Source of the DNA: Bacillus sp. AFS037270 | Lineage (GTDB): Bacteria; Bacillota; Bacilli; Bacillales_B; DSM-18226 | DNA length: 64,000 bases | Assembly (NCBI RefSeq): GCF_002585305.1 | Contig: NZ_NUNF01000058.1 | Coordinates: 1 to 64,000 of the forward strand | Direction: 5' to 3' | Shown here: positions 1 to 9,039 of the stretch, in pieces | How the letters are laid out: every line of letters begins with the position of its first letter | How positions within the stretch are numbered: position 1 is the first letter of the stretch | Program-made: the position numbers and the translations under genes | The notes under the pieces: generated by a model | What the model was told of the DNA's origin: nothing | Database searches by the model: none | The model's input: the letters and a program-made list of their open reading frames with translations, nothing else

Positions 1-71
1 GACAGCGCCTTTTTAATATTATTTAAATTTTTATCTTTGAACTTTTAATATAGTCGAGCTTCTGCACCTGG

Positions 72-1205
72 TTATCTTCTACGATTTCGGTTTCGTAGGA
101 ATGTTGGAATATCTAGTGCATCTTCTTGTGAAACATTCGTATTGCGGACTGGTTCTTGTGGAGCTTCTTCACGTTTGTGTTCCCTCTTAACAGGGTTTGC
201 AGAAGACTTCACTTGTCCAAATGATGGACGTGTCACTTTCGGCTGAGTTACCTCTTCATTAAAGCCAGTTGCAATAACCGTAACAATAATTTCGTCTTTT
301 AAGGTCTCATTGATAACTGAACCAAAGATCATATTGACTTCTTGGTCGGTTGCAGTTGCAACGATATCAGCAGCCTCTTGTACTTCGTAAAGGCTCAAAT
401 TAGATCCGCCTGTAATATTCATTAACACACCTTGAGCACCATCAATTGATGTCTCAAGTAAAGGTGAATTGATTGCCTTTTTAGCGGCTTCAGTAGCACG
501 ATTGTCACCGGCGGCAACCCCGATACCCATTAATGCAGACCCTTTATTGGACATAATTGTTTTTACATCGGCAAAGTCCAAGTTAATTAATCCTGGGGTA
601 GCAATTAAATCAGAAATACCCTGAACACCTTGACGTAAGACATTATCAGCTTCGCGGAATGCCTCAAGCATTGGCGTACTTTTATCAACAATTTCAAGCA
701 GTCGGTCGTTTGGAATAACAATGAGTGTATCAACCGCTTCTTTCATTGACCCAATACCGCCTGATGCCTGGTTCGAACGCTTTTTACCTTCAAAGGTAAA
801 TGGCCGTGTGACAACACCTACTGTTAAGGCGCCTAAATCGCGTGCGATTTGCGCAATAACCGGAGCAGCACCAGTACCGGTTCCTCCGCCCATTCCTGCC
901 GTCACAAAGACCATATCGGCACCTCTAAGCGCCTCTTCAATCTGTTCTTTACTTTCTTCTGCAGCCTTTTTACCTACTTCAGGATTAGCACCAGCTCCAA
1001 GCCCGCGGGTCAGCTTAGCACCAATTTGCATTTTCACCTCAGCTTTTGAAAGATTTAATGCTTGTGCATCTGTATTCACGGCGATAAATTCGACGCCTTG
1101 AACTCCATGTTCAATCATTCGGTTTACTGCGTTATTGCCTCCGCCGCCAACTCCGATTACCTTTATTGTTGCAAGAGAATCTAAATTCGTATCAAATTCT
1201 AACAT
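72..1205 (-). CDS. ftsZ: Cell division protein FtsZ
   Basis: Tubulin-like GTPase that polymerises into the cytoplasmic Z ring. Visible marks are the glycine-rich N-terminal nucleotide-binding segment (VGGGGNNAV), the tubulin signature GGGTGTG near residue 107, the T7-loop region [11 protein letters not shown] near residue 207, and the C-terminal peptide [13 protein letters not shown] (last 13 residues) that binds FtsA and other partners. At 377 aa it is the normal length for Bacillus. The ATG follows a strong TTAGGAGGA site. It is the last gene of the dcw cluster here, 34 bp after ftsA and presumably cotranscribed with it. The window ends 71 bp past its stop, with no terminator visible. Confidence 0.98.
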   Translation of the reverse strand: MLEFDTNLDSLATIKVIGVGGGGNNAVNRMIEHGVQGVEFIAVNTDAQALNLSKAEVKMQIGAKLTRGLGAGANPEVGKKAAEESKEQIEEALRGADMVFVTAGMGGGTGTGAAPVIAQIARDLGALTVGVVTRPFTFEGKKRSNQASGGIGSMKEAVDTLIVIPNDRLLEIVDKSTPMLEAFREADNVLRQGVQGISDLIATPGLINLDFADVKTIMSNKGSALMGIGVAAGDNRATEAAKKAINSPLLETSIDGAQGVLMNITGGSNLSLYEVQEAADIVATATDQEVNMIFGSVINETLKDEIIVTVIATGFNEEVTQPKVTRPSFGQVKSSANPVKREHKREEAPQEPVRNTNVSQEDALDIPTFLRNRNRRR

Positions 1206-1239
1206 GACAAATCCTCCTAATTCGTCGATTCACTTTTCC

Positions 1240-2541
1240 TTATTCGAAAAAGTAACCAAGGAATTTTTTTACTTTTGATGACATTTTTTCTTCCGGATGT
1301 TTTTCTACTTTAGGTTTAGGCTGATGTTGTTTTGGTATTCTTTTTTCGATTGGCTCAGGAACCGTAACCACTTGGGTAGACCCTTTGGTTCCTCCAGGTA
1401 ATCTAGCATTCTTGTAAGCGTACTTAATCAAGCCAACCGCTGTCGTATATAGAGGTTCTCTTACACCTATATAGTCAGGTGAGGCAATACGGACTGGATT
1501 TTGGAACATATCTTGGGCAAGTTCCAACATACCTTGCATTTTTGCAGTTCCACCTGTTAGGACGAAACCACCCGGTAAATCCGTTACTCCTAAGCGTTTC
1601 AATTCATGTGCGATCAGTTCAAAAATTTCTTCCATTCTAGCTTCGATAATTTCAGATAGATAGAGTTGGTTAAATTGCTGATGCTGGTCACTTCCGATAA
1701 TTGGTACGCTGAAGAACTCATCTTCTGAGGCATTATCATAAAAGGCATGTCCATATTTTATCTTAATATTTTCAGCATCCTCTGTTGAGGTATGCAAAAC
1801 TTTAGAAAGATCATTTGTAAGAAGATCACCGCCAACGGGAATCACACTGGTTGCTTTTAAGAATCCTTCTTCAAACACAGCAATCGTAGTGGATCCGCCA
1901 CCGATATCGATCATGGCTACACCTAGATTTTTCTCATCCTTTGATAAGGCAAAATCTCCTGCTGCCAACGGCTGCAGGATAATATCTAAAATTTCTAGGC
2001 CTGCACGTTCCACACAGCGTAATGTGTTAATGATAATCGATTTTGAACCAGTAATAAGGGTTCCTTCCATTTCTAGGCGAACACCAATCATCCCGCGCGG
2101 ATCATTGATTTCATCCTTACCATCGAGAATAAATTGTTTTCGAATGACACCAATATTTTCTCTTTCCGGTGATATAGAACCCACATGTGATGCTTCAATG
2201 ACACGAATGACATCCTCATTCGTTATTTCCCGGTTTTGACTTGAAACCGCTACTATACCGTGACAATTATGGAGCATAATATCTCTTCCAGATATACCGA
2301 CCACTACTTCGCGGATTTCCATTCCGATCATTCTTTCTGCCTGTTCAATTGCCCGCTTAATAGAATGAACGGTATCATCCATATCAACGATGGATCCTTT
2401 TCGTAAACCTTCTGATTTTACATTGCCAACACCAATTATATTTAACGTGTCTTTTCCAGAGTCATTGACCATTTCACCAATGATAACTTTTACACTGGAT
2501 GTACCGATGTCAAGACTAACATATATTTCATTGCTGTTCAT
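1240..2541 (-). CDS. ftsA: Cell division protein FtsA
   Basis: Actin-like ATPase that tethers FtsZ filaments to the membrane. The N-terminus has the phosphate-1 motif SLDIGTSSVKV, followed by the inserted 1C region and the phosphate-2 motif IDIGGGSTTIAVF near residue 217. The last residues (SKVKKFLGYFFE) form the expected amphipathic membrane-targeting helix. The protein is 433 aa, usual for the family. The ATG is preceded by AAAAGGAGGTG. It lies just upstream of ftsZ, as in B. subtilis, and about 120 bp downstream of sbp, so it may have its own promoter in that gap. Confidence 0.97.
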   Translation of the reverse strand: MNSNEIYVSLDIGTSSVKVIIGEMVNDSGKDTLNIIGVGNVKSEGLRKGSIVDMDDTVHSIKRAIEQAERMIGMEIREVVVGISGRDIMLHNCHGIVAVSSQNREITNEDVIRVIEASHVGSISPERENIGVIRKQFILDGKDEINDPRGMIGVRLEMEGTLITGSKSIIINTLRCVERAGLEILDIILQPLAAGDFALSKDEKNLGVAMIDIGGGSTTIAVFEEGFLKATSVIPVGGDLLTNDLSKVLHTSTEDAENIKIKYGHAFYDNASEDEFFSVPIIGSDQHQQFNQLYLSEIIEARMEEIFELIAHELKRLGVTDLPGGFVLTGGTAKMQGMLELAQDMFQNPVRIASPDYIGVREPLYTTAVGLIKYAYKNARLPGGTKGSTQVVTVPEPIEKRIPKQHQPKPKVEKHPEEKMSSKVKKFLGYFFE

Positions 2542-2552
2542 TCTATGGCACC

Positions 2553-2625
2553 TCCTTTTAATCTCCTTGGATAGAACAACAATTTCTTATTTTGTTCAGT
2601 ACTAGTTTCATAGTCATATCTTATA
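2553..2625 (-). promoter_or_regulatory. Possible ftsA-ftsZ promoter region
   Basis: The gap between sbp and ftsA contains, on the minus strand, TTGTGA and TATGAC spaced by 17 bp, then the ftsA Shine-Dalgarno AAAGGAGGTG. Each hexamer matches the SigA consensus at only four of six positions, so this is a weak call. B. subtilis is known to have ftsAZ promoters in this place; SigH or Spo0A sites could not be identified by eye. Confidence 0.3.
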
Positions 2626-2664
2626 AAATTATTCGTCACAACTACATATTTCCCTTTAAAAATT

Positions 2665-3027
2665 TCAACTTTTTTCTATTTTTTCTTTGTTTGTTGACCA
2701 TTTTGTCAATAATATTCTACGTATGACGGCAATATTTTGAAACAATCTGACACCAAACGCAAAAACCGCTGCTAAATACAAGTCTACACCAAGATGAACA
2801 CCGAGAAAAGCTAAACTTGCTGCAAGTACAATATTAAAAAAGAATCCTGATACAAACACCTTTTCATCATAAATGTTTTGCAAGTATGCCCTAATTCCTC
2901 CGAAAAGTGTGTCAAAAGCTGCCAGAATAGCAATCGACAAATAATTGGAATACTCCTCAGGAATTCGAATTTCAGTTAGTAATCCAAGGATGATTCCAAT
3001 TATCAGTCCTATAAACGGAAGCCACAT
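2665..3027 (-). CDS. sbp: Small basic membrane protein Sbp (DUF1290)
   Basis: A 120-aa membrane protein of the Sbp/DUF1290 family, with three or four hydrophobic segments (about residues 2-18, 28-44, 62-80, 84-100) and a basic C-terminus ending in KWSTNKEKIEKS. Its function is not established; members sit upstream of ftsA in Bacillaceae. Its ATG overlaps the stop codon of ylxX in a TGATG arrangement, so translation is probably coupled. The ribosome binding site lies in the last codons of ylxX. Confidence 0.85.
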   Translation of the reverse strand: MWLPFIGLIIGIILGLLTEIRIPEEYSNYLSIAILAAFDTLFGGIRAYLQNIYDEKVFVSGFFFNIVLAASLAFLGVHLGVDLYLAAVFAFGVRLFQNIAVIRRILLTKWSTNKEKIEKS

Positions 3028-3767
3028 CAGGAACCTCCTCCCTCTTTAATCGGATCCATGTACTTAACCCGTATGGAGTTATCATAGGCAGGTATCGTAA
3101 TGTCGGGATTTGATGCCGAAACGGATAGTCTTAAGCTTTCAGTGAAAAATTCATCCCTAGCTTTTGATACCTTCATCCGATTTGATAATTTTTCTGCAGT
3201 ATTCATATCATCGACGCCTACTTTAATCTCAATTGGCAGTCCTCTTAGGGTATGTCCATCAATTTTTGTTTCTCCATTTATATCCCTGATAACCGTGGTA
3301 TTAATAATCCTTTGACCATCTATTGCCACGTATTTAGCCTCATACATATTCAACTCATTTATTAACCTTTTTAATAGTTCCGGTGAAACAGAATCATTAA
3401 CTGAAGTTCCCAGTTGAACATCCTCAATCACCGGCTCAATCAAAAGGGTTATCCCAGGACCGGTTATGTCGGTTAATCCCGCTTCAATTTTTAACTCTTG
3501 TAATGTATCCTTTAACGCTTGTTCCTTACTTTGTTTTCGCTTAGATTCATAGGCTGATAGTTTTTCTTCGTTAGAACGTATCTCACTTAATAAATTAGAT
3601 TGAAATTCTTTTTCTTTTAGCAAAGCCTCACGAAGCTGCCAAATATCTCGTGTATCACGTTCCACTGGTTTTTTCACTGTTTGAAATTGAATGGCTATCA
3701 TAAAGCCAACTAAAGTTGCTATTAAGGTAAGACTAAAATTTAATTTTGGCTTGTCCACTTTTTTCAC
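3027..3767 (-). CDS. ylxX: DUF881 protein YlxX
   Basis: A 246-aa DUF881 protein. It has a short cytoplasmic N-terminus, one membrane anchor at about residues 10-26, a coiled coil at about 40-95 (EALLKEKEFQSNLLSEIRS region) and a C-terminal extracellular domain with the family segment YEAKYVAIDGQRI and its following strands. It starts with GTG behind GGAGAAGG. It is paralogous to its upstream neighbour ylxW, and the pair plus sbp lie between divIB and ftsA. The biochemical role is unknown; the context suggests an envelope or division function. The stop overlaps the sbp start. Confidence 0.85.
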   Translation of the reverse strand: MKKVDKPKLNFSLTLIATLVGFMIAIQFQTVKKPVERDTRDIWQLREALLKEKEFQSNLLSEIRSNEEKLSAYESKRKQSKEQALKDTLQELKIEAGLTDITGPGITLLIEPVIEDVQLGTSVNDSVSPELLKRLINELNMYEAKYVAIDGQRIINTTVIRDINGETKIDGHTLRGLPIEIKVGVDDMNTAEKLSNRMKVSKARDEFFTESLRLSVSASNPDITIPAYDNSIRVKYMDPIKEGGGS

Positions 3768-3802
3768 CTGACCTTCTCCATTCTTTTCATTGTGGACATT
3801 AT

Positions 3803-4513
3803 TTAGCTACCCAAAATTGGATTTAGGACCATTTCATCTTCCGTTTCCAGTGTGAAAACTACATTATCATTGACCAATTGGTCCTTAACTCCACCTGTAA
3901 GGTTTAGCGATGAAGACAGTACCTCTGGATCGCCTATCGCAGTGATGACAAATGGGGCAGGATATGGCACCCCATCCACGGTAATAACTGGCCCGTTACA
4001 CACAATATAGGAGTGGCTCGTTAGCCTTTGACCGTTAATGGCTACAGCTGCTGCACCTGAGATATACAGTTCGTTCACTACTTTAAAAACATGCTGTTCA
4101 TGAACAAGGTAATTGTTCACATTGTCTTCTTTTGGGTCATAGGCTCCATCAGACAGGGTCACCTTCACACCCTTCCCCTTTACCTTAACTTTTCCGAGGA
4201 ACATTCGATATTTTTCGGCATCCTCCGCCAGATTCAGGAAAACTTGAGTCTCTTTCGAAAGATTTTTTTCATTTTTCAGGACTTTTTCCTGCGTTTGATT
4301 TAATTCTTTTTGCAGCTTACGATTGATTTCCTCTTGGGCAATTAATTGGTTTCTTAATCCTAAGGTTTTTTCGTATTGTGTGCCTGAAAGATTCCGTTTT
4401 TCATTTTGATGCTTAATTTGTGTAAGGTGAAATGAGAATGCAACCATAAACCCCAGAACTAAACAGACAAGGGATAGGATAAAATGCTTTCCTCTCACCT
4501 TTATCTTATTCAC
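3803..4513 (-). CDS. ylxW: DUF881 protein YlxW
   Basis: A 236-aa membrane-anchored DUF881 protein. One transmembrane helix lies near residues 10-27 (LSLVCLVLGFMVAFSF), then a coiled coil at about 35-85, then the conserved extracellular domain with AAVAINGQRLTSHSY, close in sequence to YlxX. I chose the GTG at 4513 because GTGGAGG stands at the right distance and it overlaps the divIB stop by 8 bp; the longer upstream reading runs through divIB without a ribosome site. Function unknown; probably an envelope protein made together with DivIB. Confidence 0.82.
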   Translation of the reverse strand: MNKIKVRGKHFILSLVCLVLGFMVAFSFHLTQIKHQNEKRNLSGTQYEKTLGLRNQLIAQEEINRKLQKELNQTQEKVLKNEKNLSKETQVFLNLAEDAEKYRMFLGKVKVKGKGVKVTLSDGAYDPKEDNVNNYLVHEQHVFKVVNELYISGAAAVAINGQRLTSHSYIVCNGPVITVDGVPYPAPFVITAIGDPEVLSSSLNLTGGVKDQLVNDNVVFTLETEDEMVLNPILGS

Positions 4514-5279
4514 CGTCTTTTTCCTCCACTTCTGGTCCAAAAGCCTTAAAATACGAACCTACTTCTAAGTCGATTAATCCCTTTTTATTAGGATCTAACT
4601 GGCTAATGATTGAAGGGTAATGAACCATCTTTTCTGAAAAACTTCTAAGCGTTGCGCTAACTTCAAAGCCATCATTCATAAATAAGGAAATATGATAATG
4701 ATCAGTTTTTTTCGGAGTATAATGTATTTCAGAAATGGAGTTTGTAATTTCAATCGGAAGTTTTTCTAATTCTTTAACCAGTAGGTTAAGAACTGAACCT
4801 TCCTTAAATTCGAAAAGAATCGGAGAATTAACTGGAATTATTTCCGTTTTTCTATCCTTTAAAATCTTACCATTTTCCATAATTGGCAGGTAGTGTTTAC
4901 CGCTTTTTAAGTATGCTACTCTCTTATGCTCTTTCACTTGGATTTGAATAGAATTAGGCCACTGTATCTGAACATTCACCTTGTTAATTTCTGATAAATG
5001 ATCTATTTTTGAAGCAATATTACTCTTTTTTATCTTCCAAATATTCGTGTCCTTAGTAATACCACTCGCCTTAATGATTTCAGCATCACCATATACTTCA
5101 TTCCCAGTCACATTAATATGTTTTACATGACTTAATGGAGATTGAGAATAGGCCACTACAACTATCATTGTAAAAAACAAAATAAGCAGGAGCACAAGGC
5201 GTCTATTTGCCTTTTTTCGTCTTTGCTCCTTAAGTTTTGGAATACGATCTTCAAGAGCAACGATTTTATCATTTTCCAT
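4506..5279 (-). CDS. divIB: Cell division protein DivIB (FtsQ homologue)
   Basis: A 257-aa bitopic division protein that forms a complex with FtsL and DivIC at the septum. A basic cytoplasmic tail with EDRIPKLKEQRRKKANRR precedes a transmembrane helix at about residues 28-45. A POTRA domain follows (SHVKHINVTGNEVYGDAEI, about 50-118), then the beta domain. The ATG follows a GGAGG site. The 3' end overlaps ylxW. It follows a probable terminator for murB, so it likely has its own promoter in the 250-bp gap upstream. Confidence 0.93.
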   Translation of the reverse strand: MENDKIVALEDRIPKLKEQRRKKANRRLVLLLILFFTMIVVVAYSQSPLSHVKHINVTGNEVYGDAEIIKASGITKDTNIWKIKKSNIASKIDHLSEINKVNVQIQWPNSIQIQVKEHKRVAYLKSGKHYLPIMENGKILKDRKTEIIPVNSPILFEFKEGSVLNLLVKELEKLPIEITNSISEIHYTPKKTDHYHISLFMNDGFEVSATLRSFSEKMVHYPSIISQLDPNKKGLIDLEVGSYFKAFGPEVEEKDGE

Positions 5280-5298
5280 CCATAACTCTCCTCCAAAA

Positions 5299-5330
5299 GA
5301 AAAGCGTGAGCGCTATATGCGCGCTTAAGT
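5299..5330 (+). repeat. Partial dispersed repeat (GAAAAGCG family)
   Basis: GAAAAGCGTGAGCGC matches the 5' end of the element seen complete at 7692-7752 and 62499-62643; the typical 3' end (CTGGAGCT) is absent. GCGC-TATAT-GCGC can form a short hairpin. It lies just upstream of the divIB ribosome site. Confidence 0.4.
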
Positions 5331-5407
5331 TATAGTTTACAAAGTATGTATGAAACTTAAAAACTATAAGCAGTTGCCCCAAAGCTTGTCCATGTTACAT
5401 ATAAAGA

Positions 5408-5436
5408 GAAACAACGGCACGAAAATTCATGCCGTC
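5408..5436 (-). terminator. Probable terminator after murB
   Basis: On the minus strand, ACGGCA and TGCCGT pair around a 10-nt loop and are followed by TGTTTCTCTTT. It stands about 95 bp past the murB stop and before divIB. The stem is short, so strength is uncertain. Confidence 0.5.
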
Positions 5437-5530
5437 ACTGATTTTCTTGCTAGAATCTACGTATTATATTAACTGTAATTATAACACAATATTTGTCATT
5501 CGTAAGGAATTTCTTACAGGTAAAGTAAGG

Positions 5531-6436
5531 TTACCGCCCAATAATCTCTACCTCTGTCTCCATCTTAACTTGATAAAGATTAAAAATAGTGTCCTTTACA
5601 TACTGTATTAAGGATAGAACATCCGCAGCTGTAGCATTTCCGGCGTTAACAATAAAATTTCCGTGCATTTCTGAAATTTTTGCCCCGCCAATGCTGTAAC
5701 CCTTTAAACCTGCATCCTCAATTAATTTTCCGGCATAATTCGGAAGTGGGTTCCGGAATATACTACCTGCACAAGGGAAATTCCATGGTTGTGTTTCTTT
5801 CCGGTAATCCTTATTTTTTTGCATTTGGGCAACAATCGCTGTCCGATCACCTTGGGAAAGCTTAAAAACTGCTTCTATGACAATCCCTGGGCGTTTCTTT
5901 TGGAGAATGGATGTTCGATAAGAAAATTCCATTTCTTGGTTCGTCAGCCATTCCATTGATCCGTCATCAAATAGAATATGAGCTTTTGTTAAAATTTTGC
6001 TAATATCTGATCCATGTGCACCAGCATTCATGTATACAGCCCCGCCGACCGAACCAGGAATGCCGCTGGCGAATTCTAAGCCAGAAAGCCCTTTTTTACT
6101 GATGGAAGTAGCCAGACTAACAAGGGAATAACCGCCGCCGACAGTGATTTCAGTTTCGCTAATTTCGAGGTGATCTAAGCCCGAACTAAGCTTAATGACC
6201 ACTCCTTCAATACCCTTATCTGAGACTAACAAATTGGATCCTCTGCCAATTGCCCGCCATTTCATACCGTTCTTTTCAATCACCGACATAACCTTTTTTA
6301 AATTATCGACTGATGAAGGTTCTATAAAAAGGTCTGCAGGACCGCCAATTTTAATTGTCGTATGATTTAACAAAGGTTCGTTTTGTTTCACTTTTCCAAT
6401 ATTAAGGTTTTGCAATTCTGATATAATTGCGTCCAT
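5531..6436 (-). CDS. murB: UDP-N-acetylenolpyruvoylglucosamine reductase MurB
   Basis: NADPH- and FAD-dependent enzyme that reduces UDP-GlcNAc-enolpyruvate to UDP-MurNAc in the cytoplasm. The FAD-binding segment ([14 protein letters not shown], then [13 protein letters not shown]) is clear, as are [21 protein letters not shown] and the C-terminal substrate region [10 protein letters not shown] with the catalytic serine, plus [11 protein letters not shown]. At 301 aa it has the short (type II) architecture of Bacillus. ATG at 6436 follows AGGTGG; an upstream GTG lacks a ribosome site. It lies 60 bp after murG. Confidence 0.96.
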   Translation of the reverse strand: MDAIISELQNLNIGKVKQNEPLLNHTTIKIGGPADLFIEPSSVDNLKKVMSVIEKNGMKWRAIGRGSNLLVSDKGIEGVVIKLSSGLDHLEISETEITVGGGYSLVSLATSISKKGLSGLEFASGIPGSVGGAVYMNAGAHGSDISKILTKAHILFDDGSMEWLTNQEMEFSYRTSILQKKRPGIVIEAVFKLSQGDRTAIVAQMQKNKDYRKETQPWNFPCAGSIFRNPLPNYAGKLIEDAGLKGYSIGGAKISEMHGNFIVNAGNATAADVLSLIQYVKDTIFNLYQVKMETEVEIIGR

Positions 6437-6496
6437 CAATACCACCTAACTTTCCTAGATGCGTTTTTTTCAGTTTATGCATGAAAATAATTTGGG

Positions 6497-7600
6497 CTAC
6501 TTTCGATTTGTTTTGACAAGTTGTTTCATTACGGCATACAGCCGCACGGCCGAATCTGGAACGCCCATTTTTTTGGCCTTTGCTTTCATATCCTTTAAAT
6601 GCCCGCTATTTAATAGGATTTGATCGATGTGACTGACTAGACTTTTATTATTTAAATCCTTTTCTAATAGCAATTGGGCCGCACCATGGTCACTTAAAGA
6701 CCTTGCATTTTTTTCTTGATGGTTATTCGTCACATACGGGCTTGGAACTAAGATACTTGGAATTCCTAACGAGGTTAATTCGGCAAGTGTGGTGGCTCCT
6801 GCTCTTGATACGACCAGATCAATCCCGGCCAGTACTTCTGGCATGTTATGAATAAATGGCTTAATCACCACATTTTTTGGATTACCTACTAGCTCTACTT
6901 CCTTTTGGACAGCTTCATAATGAGCATCACCCGTTATATAGAGGATCTGGTATGGTTTTTCAGCTAATTCTGCGAGTGCCTTTACAACTGCTTCATTAAT
7001 CGGCCTTGCCCCTCGGCTTCCTCCGAAGATTAGCACAGCTGGTTTTGTGGCACTAAGGCCTGCTGAAAGCCTTCCTTTAATGCCATCCTTACCAAGGACC
7101 TCTGAAGCTCGAGGATTACCCGTAAAAACAACTTTTTCACTTGGAAAATATTCCTTTGCTTCTTCAAAACAAATTGCGATTTTATTAACATATCTGCTTA
7201 AGAATTTATTGGTTAAACCTGGTACACTATTTTGTTCGTGAATGATAGTTGGAATACCAAGTCCTTTTGCAGCATAAACGACAGGTCCGCATACATAGCC
7301 GCCTGTTCCAATAACAATATCAGGTTGAAACTCTTTTAGGATTCTCTTACTATCCTGAACACCTTTTAGAAATCTAATAATGGTCTTTACATTTTCAAAG
7401 GATAGCTTTCTTTTAAAACCGGTAATATGAATAGATTTAAAAGCAATATTTTCCCTTGGGACAAGCTTGCTTTCTAATCCATTTGTTGTTCCGATATATA
7501 AGAATTCTGCTTCTTTACTTTCTTTTTGAATTTCTCTAATGAGTGCGAGAGCGGGATATATATGTCCGCCAGTCCCTCCGCCACTTACTACTACTTTCAT
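6497..7600 (-). CDS. murG: UDP-GlcNAc:MurNAc-pentapeptide-PP-undecaprenol transferase MurG
   Basis: GT28 glycosyltransferase that adds GlcNAc to lipid I, making lipid II on the inner membrane face. The N-terminal [14 protein letters not shown] loop, the second glycine-rich loop [10 protein letters not shown] near residue 98, [12 protein letters not shown] near 123, [10 protein letters not shown] near 193 and the nucleotide-binding AGATTLAEL and NNHQEKNA motifs near residues 266 and 291 are all present. 367 aa, normal length. ATG follows AGAGGTGAG. It is separated from spoVE by a terminator and a dispersed repeat, so it probably starts a new transcript. Confidence 0.97.
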   Translation of the reverse strand: MKVVVSGGGTGGHIYPALALIREIQKESKEAEFLYIGTTNGLESKLVPRENIAFKSIHITGFKRKLSFENVKTIIRFLKGVQDSKRILKEFQPDIVIGTGGYVCGPVVYAAKGLGIPTIIHEQNSVPGLTNKFLSRYVNKIAICFEEAKEYFPSEKVVFTGNPRASEVLGKDGIKGRLSAGLSATKPAVLIFGGSRGARPINEAVVKALAELAEKPYQILYITGDAHYEAVQKEVELVGNPKNVVIKPFIHNMPEVLAGIDLVVSRAGATTLAELTSLGIPSILVPSPYVTNNHQEKNARSLSDHGAAQLLLEKDLNNKSLVSHIDQILLNSGHLKDMKAKAKKMGVPDSAVRLYAVMKQLVKTNRK

Positions 7601-7691
7601 TTTCTCACCTCTAAAAAGTTGCTAAACACATTCTACTATAAAAACAATAAAAAATACGTTTGAAAAAGGAATTTTATTTAATTGTAATAAA

Positions 7692-7752
7692 GAAAAGCGT
7701 AAGCGCCCGTTTAGCGGCGTACATTAGCCGCTGGGAGCTGGAGCTAATTGAC
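7692..7752 (+). repeat. Dispersed repeat, compact copy
   Basis: Begins GAAAAGCGTAAGCGCCCG and ends GGGAGCTGGAGCTAATTGAC. The core AGCGGC (7713-7718) and GCCGCT (7727-7732) form a 6-bp hairpin. Ends and hairpin placement match the larger copy at 62499-62643. It lies in the murG-spoVE gap. Confidence 0.6.
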
Positions 7753-7769
7753 CAACTTATCCATTAAAC

Positions 7770-7800
7770 ATAAAAAGAACCCTGCCAAATGAACAGGGTA
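7770..7800 (-). terminator. Terminator after spoVE
   Basis: On the minus strand ACCCTG and CAGGGT pair around a 9-nt loop, followed by TCTTTTTATG. It lies directly after the spoVE stop and before murG. Confidence 0.7.
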
Positions 7801-7805
7801 TCAAT

Positions 7806-8906
7806 TTAAAATCTTGAATATCGGCTTATATTAAGGAGAACACCAATTGCCATAAGCATTAACGTTAACGACGATCCCCCATAACTCAAGAATGGCAGTG
7901 TTATACCTGTAACCGGCATGAGCCCAGTAACAACACCAATATTAATCATTACTTGAATGGCCACCATCGCAATAATTCCAACTGCGAGGAAACTTCCATA
8001 TAAATCAGGTGCACCAAGTGCAATTCGAATTCCCCGCCATAACAATAGGGCAAATAATAGCAATATGAACGAGCCGCCAATAAATCCTAGTTCTTCTGAT
8101 AGAATCGCAAAAATAAAGTCGGTCTGCGGTTCCGGCAAGTAAAAAAACTTCTGCCGGCTCTCACCGAGTCCTAAGCCAAATAACCCGCCTGGACCGATGG
8201 CATAAAGGGATTGAATAATTTGAAATCCACTCCCCAATGGGTCCGACCATGGGTCAAGGAAAGAAGTAATCCGCTTAATCCGGTATGGTGCAGAAGCAAT
8301 TAATCCGACAAACCCTGCTACACCAAGAAGGCCTAAAAAAGCAAAATGACTGATCCTAGCGCCTGCAATAAAGATCATAACAACACAAGTACCCATCATA
8401 ACCGTTCCGGTCCCTAAGTCAGGCTGCAGCATAATCATGGCAAAGGCAATAAAGGCAAGACCAAGAGAAGGGATAAGACCCTTTTTAAAGGAGGTAATGA
8501 CTTTTTGCCGTTCAGACAAATATTTTGCTAAGAATGCGATCATGGCAAGTTTCATAAATTCGGAAGGCTGTATGGAGAAGGCTCCTACCCCAATCCAGCT
8601 TCTTGACCCATTTCGAACATTCCCTATTCCTGGAATTAACACGAGTACTAATAACACAAAACAAACAAGTAGGATTGTTTTGGCATATGTCCGCCAAGTC
8701 CAGTAATTTACGTTCATAATAAAAAACATCGCAACGATTCCCACCCCGGCAAATAGGGTTTGCCTTTTTGCAAAGAAAAAGGAATCTTGGAATTTATATT
8801 CGGCCCAAATTGCACTAGCACTGTATACCATTATGAGCCCTATTGCCAGTAGTGTGAACGTTACAATCATTAAGATAAAGTCGGGAGTTGTTCTCTTTGT
8901 CGGCAC
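7806..8906 (-). CDS. spoVE: SEDS-family protein SpoVE
   Basis: Polytopic SEDS protein of about 10 transmembrane helices, a peptidoglycan glycosyltransferase for spore cortex synthesis. Family motifs seen are NGSRSWIGVGAFSIQPSEFMKLA, QPDLGTG, the extracellular stretch with ITSFLDPWSDPLGSGFQIIQSLYA, and GITLPFLSYGGSSL near the C-terminus. Length (366 aa) equals my memory of B. subtilis SpoVE when the GTG at 8906 is used; AGGTGG stands 6 bp upstream. Position between murD and murG, and very high similarity to SpoVE, separate it from the vegetative FtsW at 54031. Its partner should be SpoVD. Confidence 0.93.
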   Translation of the reverse strand: MPTKRTTPDFILMIVTFTLLAIGLIMVYSASAIWAEYKFQDSFFFAKRQTLFAGVGIVAMFFIMNVNYWTWRTYAKTILLVCFVLLVLVLIPGIGNVRNGSRSWIGVGAFSIQPSEFMKLAMIAFLAKYLSERQKVITSFKKGLIPSLGLAFIAFAMIMLQPDLGTGTVMMGTCVVMIFIAGARISHFAFLGLLGVAGFVGLIASAPYRIKRITSFLDPWSDPLGSGFQIIQSLYAIGPGGLFGLGLGESRQKFFYLPEPQTDFIFAILSEELGFIGGSFILLLFALLLWRGIRIALGAPDLYGSFLAVGIIAMVAIQVMINIGVVTGLMPVTGITLPFLSYGGSSLTLMLMAIGVLLNISRYSRF

Positions 8907-8954
8907 CACTATCCACCTCAAACCACGTGTTTTAGGGCCGCTAAATCAAAAGTT

Positions 8955-9039
8955 ATAAGCTTAACTTCGATAAGTGTCCTGCTAAAACGCCGATAGGCCC
9001 TTTTAGCTTTTCTTTGGACAAGCCCTTACTTAAGCTTAT
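8955..9039. repeat. 85-bp nested palindrome at the murD 3' end
   Basis: Outer arms ATAAGCTTAA (8955-8964) and TTAAGCTTAT (9030-9039) are perfect inverted repeats. Inside are GTCC/GGAC, then GCTAAAA/TTTTAGC, then GCC-GATA-GGC at the centre. The right arm coincides with the last codons and stop of murD. It could be a small non-autonomous element or a large transcript hairpin. See findings. Confidence 0.6.

Noticed and set aside
721..1101. Long open frame on the plus strand inside ftsZ
   Set aside because: It is antisense to a clear ftsZ, has no ribosome site and a low-complexity Pro/Ala/Ser product, typical of an antisense shadow.
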